A stretch of DNA of 64,000 nt, taken from NCBI RefSeq assembly GCF_003947415.1, contig NZ_QHKL01000010.1:1-64000 (forward strand), given 5' to 3'. The DNA is from Amycolatopsis sp. WAC 01376 (GTDB taxonomy: Bacteria > Actinomycetota > Actinomycetes > Mycobacteriales > Pseudonocardiaceae). The stretch's first letter is position 1, and each line of letters starts with the position of its first letter. The notes beneath the pieces were generated by a model, which worked only from the letters and a program-made list of their open reading frames with translations, made no database searches and had not been told where the DNA came from. Of the stretch, positions 1-7,803 are shown in pieces. The translations under genes and the position numbers were made by a program.

Positions 1-2
1 GC

Positions 3-308
3 CCGTTCGACGTCGCCCGGATCGCGCTGCCGCTGCTGGTGTACTTCGCGATCATGTGGGTCGGCGGCTATCTGCTGGGCAAGGCTTCGGGTCTGTCGTA
101 CGAGCGCACCACGACACTGGCGTTCACCGCCGCGGGCAACAACTTCGAGCTCGCGATCGCCGTCGCCATCGGCGTCTTCGGCGTGACGTCGGGGCAGGCG
201 CTCGCCAGGTTGGTCGGCCCGCTGATCGAGGTGCCGGTCCTGGTCGCCTTGGTCTACGTGAGTCTCTGGCTGCGCAAGCGCTGGACCGCGAAAGGGCCCG
301 CGGAGTGA
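3..308 (+). CDS. ACR3-family arsenite efflux permease, C-terminal part (5' end outside window)
   Basis: The reading frame is open from the left edge and ends at 308; 101 residues are visible. The segment has hydrophobic stretches and a region reading TLAFTAAGNNFELAIAVAIG (near 117-176), which matches the conserved end of ACR3/ArsB-type permeases exporting As(III) across the membrane. A basic tail (WLRKRWTAKGPAE) follows the last membrane helix. The stop overlaps the GTG start of the next flavoprotein gene, so the two are translationally coupled. The family call rests on this C-terminal segment and the arsenic context; the start lies upstream of the window. Confidence 0.85.
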   Translation, partial: PFDVARIALPLLVYFAIMWVGGYLLGKASGLSYERTTTLAFTAAGNNFELAIAVAIGVFGVTSGQALARLVGPLIEVPVLVALVYVSLWLRKRWTAKGPAE

Positions 309-1366
309 CCGGCGCAGCGCGGGTAGTGGTCATCGGCGGGGGCCAGGCCGGTCTCGCCGCGGGCTACTACCTGCGCCGCGCCGGACTGGACTTCGTCATC
401 CTCGACGCGCAGGCCCAGCCGGGCGGCGCGTGGCTTCACGGCTGGGACTCGCTGCGCCTGTTCTCCCCGGCGCGGCACAGCTCGTTGCCGGGGTGGCCGA
501 TGCCGCCCTATCCGGGGCTCGGGTATCCGACCGCCGAGCACGTTGTCGACTACCTGACCGAATACGAGAAACGCTACGAACTCCCGATCCGCCGAGGCGA
601 GACGGTGACCGGAGTATCCCGCGGCGGCCACGGATTCCAGGTGAGCACCGACGTCGGGGACTGGGCGGCGGAGGCGGTCATCAGCGCCACCGGAACCTGG
701 TGGCGTCCCTTTCTTCCGCTGATGCCGGGCGGGTTCACCGGTCGTCAGTTGCACACGGTGGATTACCGGGGTCCGGAGGAGTTCGCGGGCCAGGACGTCG
801 TGGTGGTCGGCGGCGGCAACTCCGGCGCGCAGATCGCCGCCGACCTCGCGGGCACGGCGAACCTGACCTGGGTCACCCGCCGTCCACCGCGCTACCTGCC
901 CGACCACATCGACGGCAAGGCCCTCTTCGACGTCGCCACCCGGCGCCGCCAAGCGCTGGAGACCGGGCAGGCCGACACCGCCGGAGTCGCCGGGCTGGGC
1001 GACATCGTCGCCGTCCCGCCCGTTCGCGAGGCCCGCGACGCGGGGCTGCTGCGGCCGCGTGAGATGTTCGCGCGACTCGACCCTGACGGTCCTGTGTGGA
1101 CGGACGGCACCCGTCAGCGCGCCGACGCGGTCATCTGGTGCACCGGATTCCGTCCCGCGCTGAGCCATCTCGCGCCGTTGCGGTTGCGTACCACTCGCGG
1201 CCGCATCCCCACCGAAGGCACCCGTGCCGTGGCCGAGCCCCGGCTGCACTTTCTCGGCTACGGCGACTGGACCGGCCCGGCGTCGGCCACGATCATCGGT
1301 GTCGGCATGACCGCGCGGGCCGCGGTCGCCGATATCAATGCCGCGCTGGACGCCGACGGCGGGTGA
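305..1366 (+). CDS. arsO: ArsO-type flavin-dependent monooxygenase/oxidoreductase
   Basis: A 353-residue cytosolic flavoprotein. The N-terminus has an FAD-binding Rossmann motif (GGGQAG, about residues 8-14). A second dinucleotide fold (VVVVGGGNSGAQ, about residue 168) would bind NAD(P)H. An ATG-like CTGFRPAL motif lies near residue 280. This is the layout of class B/YUC-like monooxygenases and of ArsO proteins in ars operons. The GTG start at 305 overlaps the stop of the ACR3 permease, indicating one transcript. The natural substrate of ArsO is poorly established; a role in handling arsenicals is inferred from the locus. Two more flavoproteins of similar design occur at 5493-6581 and 7804-9153. 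Confidence 0.85.
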   Translation: MTGAARVVVIGGGQAGLAAGYYLRRAGLDFVILDAQAQPGGAWLHGWDSLRLFSPARHSSLPGWPMPPYPGLGYPTAEHVVDYLTEYEKRYELPIRRGETVTGVSRGGHGFQVSTDVGDWAAEAVISATGTWWRPFLPLMPGGFTGRQLHTVDYRGPEEFAGQDVVVVGGGNSGAQIAADLAGTANLTWVTRRPPRYLPDHIDGKALFDVATRRRQALETGQADTAGVAGLGDIVAVPPVREARDAGLLRPREMFARLDPDGPVWTDGTRQRADAVIWCTGFRPALSHLAPLRLRTTRGRIPTEGTRAVAEPRLHFLGYGDWTGPASATIIGVGMTARAAVADINAALDADGG

Positions 1367-1370
1367 CCTG

Positions 1371-2153
1371 TCAGCCGGCGCCTGCGGCGATCGTCTTCAG
1401 CTGGTCGGCCAGTGCTGGTGAGCCGTAGGTCTTCATTACCTCCGCGCGTGCCGGGCAGACGGCCAGATCGGGGCACACCAATGGAATCACTGCTTTCAGC
1501 GTCGTGGCCAGGTGGCCATACGGAAGTGCGCCGAGGATCTGCTTGACCCCGAACACCGCCGTGGAGCTCAGCACGTCGGCGAGGAACCGCGGAAACCGCA
1601 GCCGGAGAAGCCCGTCACGGATCGGGGTCTGGGTGAGTTTGGCGTAGGTGCCCGGTTCGAGCCCGGTCGCCAGCTCGGTGAGGCGGAGGCAGAGGAAGTG
1701 GCCTTTGCGGCGGGTCTTGTACAGCCACGGGAGGTTGTCGAGCGTGCGGTCGGCGACCCGGACGTAGAAGCCGTCCTGATCGAACACGTAGGCCACGGCG
1801 TCGTCGGCGACCTGTGTCCGGAAACGACCCAGCTCCGCCTTGGCTCGTTGGCGACGCTCGACTTTCGGGGCGGGCTTCGGCGCGACGATTCGCGGCGGCT
1901 GAGGAGCGCGTGTGGGACTCGGCGGCGTGTGCCGGACCGCCGACGGTGGCGATGTCCAGCTTGGCCGGTGGACCGGAGCTCGCGTCTGAGCGGATCGGGG
2001 CGAGGAGCTGCGAGCAGACCGTCTGCAGTCCTCGCCGCGCTGGGAGCCGTAGCGATGGGCCCGTCCGCATGACGAGCACGCGTACTGATTGCGGGGAAGT
2101 CTTCGGTGGCCTGCCACCTCTTCCACGCTAGGAACATGATCGCCGCTGGTCAC
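1371..2153 (-). CDS. Hypothetical protein
   Basis: I do not recognise this gene. It starts 33 bases after the stop of the peptidase gene at 2187 and converges on the ArsO gene, leaving only 4 bases between their stops. The C-terminal 150 residues look like a folded globular domain (for example FDQDGFYVRVADRTLDNLPW). The N-terminal 90 residues are rich in Arg, Ser and Pro, with one CSSCGRAH pair that might bind metal. The start is uncertain because there is no clear ribosome site before the GTG at 2153, and competing frames in the first third also read plausibly. An N-terminal frameshift is possible. Confidence 0.45.
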   Translation of the reverse strand: MTSGDHVPSVEEVAGHRRLPRNQYACSSCGRAHRYGSQRGEDCRRSARSSSPRSAQTRAPVHRPSWTSPPSAVRHTPPSPTRAPQPPRIVAPKPAPKVERRQRAKAELGRFRTQVADDAVAYVFDQDGFYVRVADRTLDNLPWLYKTRRKGHFLCLRLTELATGLEPGTYAKLTQTPIRDGLLRLRFPRFLADVLSSTAVFGVKQILGALPYGHLATTLKAVIPLVCPDLAVCPARAEVMKTYGSPALADQLKTIAAGAG

Positions 2154-2186
2154 TCGGCTGTTCCGGTCCTGGGAGCGGCGGGAATC

Positions 2187-3395
2187 TCACCCCTCGCGTT
2201 GTAATTCGTCCTTGTGAGGCAACGCGGTTAACCCTCGTGAGTGGACCGCCAGCTGAAGCACTGTCGCCATGACGAGCCGGGTCGCCGCGACGAGGGTTTC
2301 GGTTTCTACGCGGTCCGCGGTTTCGGCGGGGGTTTGGTAGCCGGGCATTCCCATCCCGATCCCGATCGCGGGCAGCCCGGCGGCGGCGTAGCGGCGGTTG
2401 TCCGACGGCATGGCCCCGGCCCGCAACGGCACCCCGGTTTCCCGGCCGGCTTGGTCGAGCGCGGCCAGCAGGTCGTGCGCGGGTCCGCCTGCTTCGACCG
2501 CGGCGCCGTCGCCGAGCTGGGCGGCGCCGTCGACGTTGATTACGTAGGTGCCTGGCCGCACGCCGGGTGCGTGGTGCGCGGACCCGCGCGCCCCGGCTTC
2601 CTCGCCGTCGAGGAGGCTCACTGCCAGGCCGACGTTGTCCGGCAGGAGCGGCGTGAGCAGGCGTACGGCTTCGAGGACGACGGCGACCCCGGAGGCGTTG
2701 TCCGCGGCGGCGGGCAGCCGCTGCTCCGGGTCGTCGCCCACGCCATCGAAGTGCGCGGTCAACAGCACACCCGCAGATCCGGCGGCGGGTTCGCGGAGAA
2801 CACCGTGCACGTTCGACCCGATGACGTCGACAGTTCGTAGTGGCATCGAGGCGGTCACCGTGCCCGATCCCGCACGAGTCATCTCTTCGTGGAGTTCGGC
2901 GCGGACGGCGATCACCGGCAGAGCGCCCACCGGTGGCCCGGCGATCATCTTCGGCATCCAACCCGCGGCGTCGATCCCGCGCGGCACCAGCAACCCCGCG
3001 GCGCCCTCGGTCAGTGCTCGCGCCGAAACTCCCAGGTCCGGCGCGAGCACCCACTTGTCCCGCCACGCATCGGACTCCGCGAGCGCGAGCTCGCCCGTGT
3101 GGGGCCCGGGCACGCCCGCCGATACGAGGTGCTCGGCGAAGTCGCGCCGATGCACCCATCGCCGAGGTGCCGAGTCCGCGCTCCACGAGAACTCGGGCGT
3201 GCGATACAGCTCCCGCACACCCGCCACAGGGAACTCGTCGGTGGTGACCGACGCGCCGATCGTCCGCAGCTGCCCGGCGAGCCAGCGACCGGCCGCGCGG
3301 CCGCCGGGTGTCCCCACCCGACGGCCCGCGAACCGGTCGTCGGCCAACGCGGCGACCGTGGAAGTCAACCGCGAGCCGGACACCGTCGCGGTCAT
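2187..3395 (-). CDS. M28-family zinc aminopeptidase-like protein with one altered metal ligand
   Basis: A 402-residue protein with the M28 peptidase layout. The expected zinc motifs appear in order: TAHFDGVGD (His, Asp), AADNASG (bridging Asp), LLDGEEAG (Glu-Glu, the general base) and NVDGAA (Asp). The last family motif, normally HTP with the final zinc-binding His, reads YQTPAETAD, so His is replaced by Gln (codon CAA). The protein may therefore have weak or altered activity. The ATG at 3395 overlaps the stop of the upstream cysteine-rich gene (ATGA), so it belongs to the same arsenic-linked operon. No signal peptide is evident. Its role in arsenic handling is unknown. Confidence 0.75.
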   Translation of the reverse strand: MTATVSGSRLTSTVAALADDRFAGRRVGTPGGRAAGRWLAGQLRTIGASVTTDEFPVAGVRELYRTPEFSWSADSAPRRWVHRRDFAEHLVSAGVPGPHTGELALAESDAWRDKWVLAPDLGVSARALTEGAAGLLVPRGIDAAGWMPKMIAGPPVGALPVIAVRAELHEEMTRAGSGTVTASMPLRTVDVIGSNVHGVLREPAAGSAGVLLTAHFDGVGDDPEQRLPAAADNASGVAVVLEAVRLLTPLLPDNVGLAVSLLDGEEAGARGSAHHAPGVRPGTYVINVDGAAQLGDGAAVEAGGPAHDLLAALDQAGRETGVPLRAGAMPSDNRRYAAAGLPAIGIGMGMPGYQTPAETADRVETETLVAATRLVMATVLQLAVHSRGLTALPHKDELQREG

Positions 3396-3601
3396 GAACA
3401 GCAACCGGCGCCACTGGCCACCGCGTCGGCCTTCGCGGCCGGGTCGCAGCAGGATCCTGCGGCGGTCGCCGCTTCGGCGGTTCCGCAGCAGGTGCTCGTG
3501 GCCGTCGTCGTGCCGGCGGTGCCGCAACAGCCGCTCGAGGCCGGCGGGGTGAAGGCCTCGGCCGGGTTACCGGCGAAACCGCCGGCAGTTTCGTTGCTCA
3601 T
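3392..3601 (-). CDS. Small protein with four vicinal cysteine pairs, ars-linked
   Basis: A 69-residue protein with four Cys-Cys pairs spaced through an Ala/Thr/Gly-rich chain (SGCCGTAG, STCCGTAE, GSCCDPAA, AGCCS at the C-terminus). It has no other Cys. A strong AAGGAG ribosome site lies 7-8 bases before the ATG at 3601. It is the second gene of an operon running from a 49-residue protein at 3780 to the M28 peptidase at 2187. Vicinal cysteine pairs bind As(III) in ArsD and in ArsR sensors, so an arsenite chaperone or buffer is a reasonable inference. A metallothionein-like role is the alternative. I know no named family for it. Confidence 0.7.
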   Translation of the reverse strand: MSNETAGGFAGNPAEAFTPPASSGCCGTAGTTTATSTCCGTAEAATAAGSCCDPAAKADAVASGAGCCS

Positions 3602-3630
3602 CACAGAACTCCTTGTGGTGTCGAGGGGTG

Positions 3631-3780
3631 TCAGAAGCGCGTGGACAGCTGCAGTGCCCGGTCGCGGGCGGTGTCGAGCAGGTTGTCGGCGCGGCACTGG
3701 CCGGTGCATACCTGCACGCACGTATCGCAGAACTCGACGGTCGGCGTGCTGGTGAACAGGCGGCGGAGGAGCTTGATCAT
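3631..3780 (-). CDS. 49-residue cysteine-containing protein, ars-linked
   Basis: A very short gene reading MIKLLRRLFTSTPTVEFC and continuing with CxxC and CxxxC spacings (four Cys within residues 18-29), ending LSTRF. It starts at the ATG whose complement is at 3778-3780 and stops at 3631. The distance to the arsR start on the opposite strand is 77 bases, and that gap holds the shared control region. Its Cys cluster and its place as first gene of the divergent operon suggest a metal- or As-binding role, but this is inference. It is too short for most gene callers and may go unannotated. Confidence 0.6.
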   Translation of the reverse strand: MIKLLRRLFTSTPTVEFCDTCVQVCTGQCRADNLLDTARDRALQLSTRF

Positions 3781-3834
3781 CGGAAACCCTATCTAGACGG
3801 TTATCGAAACAGTGGCGTCAGTTTGCTCCTGGCT

Positions 3835-3862
3835 TAGATGGATGTCAATATAGATGGGTGTC
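3835..3862 (+). promoter_or_regulatory. Candidate ArsR operator/promoter (direct repeat)
   Basis: In the 77-base gap between the divergent small-Cys operon and arsR, the 12-mer TAGATGG(A/G)TGTC occurs twice, at 3835-3846 and 3851-3862, 16 bases apart. The second copy overlaps the GTG start of arsR at 3858, and no Shine-Dalgarno sequence precedes that start. TATAGA at 3850-3855 could be a -10 box of a leaderless transcript. Autoregulation by ArsR is the usual arrangement; the exact operator is inferred. Confidence 0.4.
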
Positions 3863-4232
3863 GAAGTCAGAATCGGGTCTGAAGCTGCTTCCGGTGATCG
3901 AGCAGGGCTGCTGCGCGCCGCTCTCGGCCGAGCCGTTGAACTCCGAGCAGTCGGTGGACTTGGCCAAGGCGTTCAAGGCGCTGGGTGATCCGGTGCGGCT
4001 GCGGTTGCTGTCGCTGATCACGTCCGCGCAGGGGGAGAGCTGCGTGTGTGATCTGACCGCCGCGTTCGACCTGACCGGGCCGACGATCTCCCATCACCTG
4101 AAGGTCCTGCGCGAGGCGGGCCTGGTCGGCAGCGAGCGCCGCGGCACTTGGGTGTACTACTGGCCGCGCACCGAGACGCTGAGTCAGCTGTCCGGCTTGC
4201 TGTCCACGCCGGGGTTTGCGTCAGTATCCTGA
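3858..4232 (+). CDS. arsR: ArsR-family arsenic-sensing repressor
   Basis: A 124-residue winged-helix ArsR/SmtB protein. It has the classical ESCVCDLT segment (Cys62, Cys64) at the start of the DNA-binding helices, which forms the As(III) site in E. coli-type ArsR. It also has an N-terminal QGCCAPL (Cys18-Cys19), the location of the cysteine pair used by some actinobacterial ArsR proteins. The recognition helix reads TGPTISHHLKVLREAGLVG. The GTG at 3858 appears leaderless. The gene is divergent from the two small Cys proteins and the M28 peptidase, so it probably controls both directions. Its 3' end overlaps the end of the convergent gene at 4184 by 49 bases. Confidence 0.92.
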   Translation: MSKSESGLKLLPVIEQGCCAPLSAEPLNSEQSVDLAKAFKALGDPVRLRLLSLITSAQGESCVCDLTAAFDLTGPTISHHLKVLREAGLVGSERRGTWVYYWPRTETLSQLSGLLSTPGFASVS

Positions 4233-5429
4233 CCATCATCTCCTGGAGAGGCTGCGGACTCCGCGGCCTCGGTGATCATCGCGCGCAGCTCTTCAATGAA
4301 CTCGGACGGTTGTCCCTGGTCGCCCCAGAGTGTCATTGTCCTCGTGTCCCACAGCCGGCCGTCCATGGTCGGCGGGGTGAGCATGACCCCAAGCGTGCAG
4401 TGCTCCCAGTCCCCGATCGCGGTGCTGTAGTCGTGATGCAGCACCTGTAGTCGGAACATCAGCGCGTATCGTGCTTCATCCGAGAGCTTCGAGGCCACCA
4501 CGAACATCATCGGCGCGAACTCCCCAGGATTCGGGATGACCGTGCGGCTATGCACAAGCGTCCCCTGCCTGGTGGTCAACGTGGCCGACTCCACGAATTT
4601 GATCAAGGTGTGGCCGAGCTCGGTCCGGTGCTCAATCGGCAGGCCGTCCAACTCGGCGAGCAGGAGCAACAAGTCCGCTTGGCGCTCCTCCGGGATCGGT
4701 GTCTCCGCCACGTCTTCCATGATCATTCGCAGCATGACATGCGCCGCGTGCTCGTCGTGACCGGCAGGCTCCAGTGGCGCACGTGCGGTCGAGATCGTTT
4801 CGGTCGGTTTCGCTGCTACCAACGGTGCGATGGCCGGATGTACTGGATCGGGTGTGGCTTCGATGTCGGCCACGGCGTATTCGTGATAGCGGCGTGGCTC
4901 GTCGCCGAGTTCGACGGCGTCGCCGCCGGCCGCCCGCATGAGGTACGCCAGCACCGCGCGGGTGGAGCGAAGGTGGTCGAACAGGAACTCCCAGTCTCGC
5001 CGGAGGATCACGATCGCGGGGACGGCGGTCGGTGCCGGGGGAGGCAGGTAGCCGCGGGGCGGATCCGCGTGGTCGATCACTACGACCGTCAGCCACTCGT
5101 AGTCCTCGCCGACCACCTGGATGGTCCGCCCTCGCGCGTTGGTCATCGCCGCGGCGGCGAGTTTGGTCCGGCTCTTGGACTGAATAACCGCTGCCTGGCT
5201 GCCGACCAGGAGCAGCCCGTCACCGAGTTCTCGCACTCCCGAACCCGTACGTTGTTGCTCGGGCCGGAACACGAAGTCCGGCAACCCCCACGTCGCTGCG
5301 GCGTCCCGGACAGCGTCCTCGGCCGCGTACCCCCTGCGTCGCGGCGTCCGGCAGCGGGGAGGCGTCCGGGATACGCCGGATCGCGGTCCCTGCCGCGGTC
5401 TCGATCACCAGTGTGAGCGGCTTACGCAC
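4184..5429 (-). CDS. Hypothetical protein with Mrr/PD-(D/E)XK-like N-terminal motif; apparent single-base frameshift
   Basis: The main open frame (4184-5284) has only a TTG at 5284, but coherent protein continues upstream without any start codon. The next frame over, beginning GTG at 5429 (RKPLTLVIETAAGTAIRRIP), reads into it if one base is removed from the run of five G (plus strand C5 near 5330-5334). The joined protein would be about 410 residues. Near the N-terminus, LGDGLLLVGS followed by AVIQSKSR resembles the D...QxK catalytic motif of Mrr-type nuclease folds; that is inference. The C-terminal half is unrecognised. The gene is either a recent pseudogene or carries a homopolymer sequencing error. 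It ends inside arsR. Confidence 0.55.
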
Positions 5430-5492
5430 GGATCGCCTCCTCGCTAGGTGCCAGCGGGTCGCATTATGTGCGAGCCGCTGGCGCCAGGCGCG

Positions 5493-6581
5493 TCACCGCG
5501 CCGAAGCGGGTTGGCAACACGCTGTTCGCGGCGACGAGACGCTGCCCGGAAGGCGTTTAGCCACGTAGTGGGCGTCGCGTCCGACGCCGCGCAGGGTGGC
5601 GGAGGCGAAGCTGCGCTGCCATTCCAGTCCGACGTAGGCCAACCCGGGGTGGGTGGTGGACAGGCCGCGATCATGCAGTGGCCTGTCATCGGAGGCCAGT
5701 GCCCCGAGCTTGTCCAGATAGGACAGTCCGGGTCGGAAGCCGGTGGCGAGCAGGATGGTGTCGACGCGTTCACGGGTTCCGTCCGGCCAGACCACGGTGT
5801 CGCCGTCGAGGGTGGTGAACATGCGCCGCTGGTCCGGCTTTCCGTTGAGGATCGCGGCCTTGTAGATGCCAGGATCGTTCACCGCAGTGGTCGGCGGGCT
5901 CTTCAGCAGATGTCCGATCGGCAGGTGGTCGAACCCGACGGCGGCGGACCAGAAATGCACGTCCTTCCCGAACGGCCGTTGCGGCGCGAACTTCACCGGT
6001 GCCCGGTTGGCGAGGGTGACGTGGGCGTGGCCGGCGAGTTCGGCCGCGATCTGAACGGCCGAGTTGCCCGCGCCGACGACGATGACGCGTTGCCCGGCGA
6101 AGGGCGCCGGGTTTCGATATTCGCCACTGTGCACGACGTTCCCGGTGAAGGTGTCCAAACCGGACAGGGCCGGGCGGTAGGGGCGGGAGAAGCCGCCGGA
6201 CGCGGCGATGACGATCGGTGCGGTCAGCGCGGTCTCTCCCGCGACGTGCACGGTGAACACGCCGTCGTCGTGGGTCACGGAGTCGACGTGATGGCCGGTG
6301 CGGATCTCGGTGCCGAGGCAGTCGGCGTAGCGGCGCAGGTAGTCGACGACCTCGTCTCGGTGCGGGTAGTGCTCGGGGGCCCCGGGGAAGGGCAGGCCGG
6401 GGAGGCTGCTGTAGCGGGCGGGGGAGAAGAGGGTCAGCGAGTCGTAGTACCGGGGCCAGGACCCGACCGGTTCGGCGCCGGCCTCGAGGATCACTGGCTT
6501 CAAGCCCTTGCTGCGCAGGGCTTGGGCGGCGGCGAGACCGGCCTGGCCGCCGCCGACGATGATCACGTCGTGGTCGTTCAT
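5493..6581 (-). CDS. arsO: ArsO-type FAD/NAD(P)H monooxygenase, second copy
   Basis: A 362-residue flavoprotein with an N-terminal FAD motif (IIVGGGQAGLAA), a PARYSSLPG segment shared with the first ArsO copy, a central NAD(P)-binding motif (VIVVGAGNSAVQIA) and an ATGFRPGLS motif near residue 280. It is the last gene of a three-gene operon: flavoprotein (7804-9153), MFS pump (6578-7798), then this gene. Its ATG overlaps the stop of the MFS gene (ATGA), and its Shine-Dalgarno sequence (GGAAGG) lies inside the MFS coding end. The operon is divergent from the ArsR-ArsN fusion. An arsenical-processing role is inferred from context. Confidence 0.85.
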   Translation of the reverse strand: MNDHDVIIVGGGQAGLAAAQALRSKGLKPVILEAGAEPVGSWPRYYDSLTLFSPARYSSLPGLPFPGAPEHYPHRDEVVDYLRRYADCLGTEIRTGHHVDSVTHDDGVFTVHVAGETALTAPIVIAASGGFSRPYRPALSGLDTFTGNVVHSGEYRNPAPFAGQRVIVVGAGNSAVQIAAELAGHAHVTLANRAPVKFAPQRPFGKDVHFWSAAVGFDHLPIGHLLKSPPTTAVNDPGIYKAAILNGKPDQRRMFTTLDGDTVVWPDGTRERVDTILLATGFRPGLSYLDKLGALASDDRPLHDRGLSTTHPGLAYVGLEWQRSFASATLRGVGRDAHYVAKRLPGSVSSPRTACCQPASAR

Positions 6582-7798
6582 GAGTTCCTTCCAGGATTAG
6601 GTGTCGCCGCGAGGGCGAGGACCGCGGCGGCCACGGTGACCGCCGCGAGCGCGAGGAAGGTCGGCGAGTAGCCGCCGATGCCGCTCGCGATGGCCGCGCC
6701 CGCCCAAGGGGCGAGGGCGACAGTGATGGTCAAGGGTGCTTGCAGGAGGGCGTTGAGCCGTCCGTAGTGGGTGGTTCCCCAGCGGTCGGCCACCGCGGTG
6801 GCTTGCAGGAGCGTGAAAACCCCGCGGGCCATCCCGGCCACGACCGCGGCGACGATCAGCCCGGCCGTGGTGGTGAGCAGACCCAGCACGGCCGTGGTCG
6901 CGGCGGCGGCGAGGAACACGATCGCGGTCCGGGTCCGGACCGTCGTCAGCCGGGTGAGTGTGGTGTAGCCGAGCCGTCCCAGTACCTGGCCGGCGCCGCC
7001 GAGGCCGAGGGCGATCGCCGCCGTCGTGCTGTCGACGCCGCGTTCGGTGAGCAGCGGCACGAGGTTGATCACTCCGGCGTAGACGGCGAACGCCGCCAGG
7101 CTGAACGCGATCACCAAGCCCCGGAACGGAATCCCGCGTGCGATCCGCGCCGGGTCACTCTGCTCCGGATGCGTGCTCTCCGGTGGCTCAGCCGGCGGCC
7201 ACGGCCCGCGCAAACCCCACAGGTGTGCCGGGATGGTGACGACGGCCAGCACCACCGCGAGGACGAGGTAGGTCTCCCGCCAATCCAGGCGCGCGGTGAG
7301 CAGCGCCGTCAGCGGCGCGAACACCGTGCTCGCCAAGCCAGCGGCCAGGGTGAGCACGGTCAGCGCGAACACCCGCCGCGGCCCGTACCAGCGGGTCAGC
7401 GCCGAGAACGCGGGCGGATACAGCACCGCACCCATCGCGACCCCGGCCACCAGCCACGCCACGGTGAACCACACCAGGTTCTGCGCCAGCGCGACCGCGA
7501 CCACCGCAGGGACCGCCAGTACCGACCCCGCTGCCATGACCGATCGCGGTCCACGCCGATCCAGCCATCGTCCGACCGGGATCCCGGCCAGCGCGGCGAC
7601 GACCTGCCCGGCCGAGAACGCCGCCATCACCCAGGCTGTCGACCAGCCCGTCGTCTGGCTGATTTCCGGCGCCAGCACGGGAAAGGCGTAGAAGAGGATG
7701 CCCCAGCTGGTGATCTCGGTGACGCAGAGAACGGCCAGCACGCGGCGCAACCCGGACGCGGTCAACCCGGGCGCCGCCGCGGCTGTCGCGATCGGCAT
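6578..7798 (-). CDS. MFS efflux transporter in arsenic operon
   Basis: A 406-residue major facilitator with about 12 hydrophobic helices. The early loop has the MFS motif GRWLDRRGPRSVMAAG. The start is the ATG complementing 7796-7798, six bases after the stop of the upstream flavoprotein; a longer in-frame extension exists upstream but is only the shadow of that gene. Translational coupling to the downstream ArsO copy and divergence from ArsR-ArsN suggest it exports an arsenical, possibly an organoarsenical or its acetylated or oxidised product. That substrate is inference. It is not an ACR3 or ArsB permease. Confidence 0.85.
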   Translation of the reverse strand: MPIATAAAAPGLTASGLRRVLAVLCVTEITSWGILFYAFPVLAPEISQTTGWSTAWVMAAFSAGQVVAALAGIPVGRWLDRRGPRSVMAAGSVLAVPAVVAVALAQNLVWFTVAWLVAGVAMGAVLYPPAFSALTRWYGPRRVFALTVLTLAAGLASTVFAPLTALLTARLDWRETYLVLAVVLAVVTIPAHLWGLRGPWPPAEPPESTHPEQSDPARIARGIPFRGLVIAFSLAAFAVYAGVINLVPLLTERGVDSTTAAIALGLGGAGQVLGRLGYTTLTRLTTVRTRTAIVFLAAAATTAVLGLLTTTAGLIVAAVVAGMARGVFTLLQATAVADRWGTTHYGRLNALLQAPLTITVALAPWAGAAIASGIGGYSPTFLALAAVTVAAAVLALAATPNPGRNS

Positions 7799-7803
7799 AG
7801 CCG

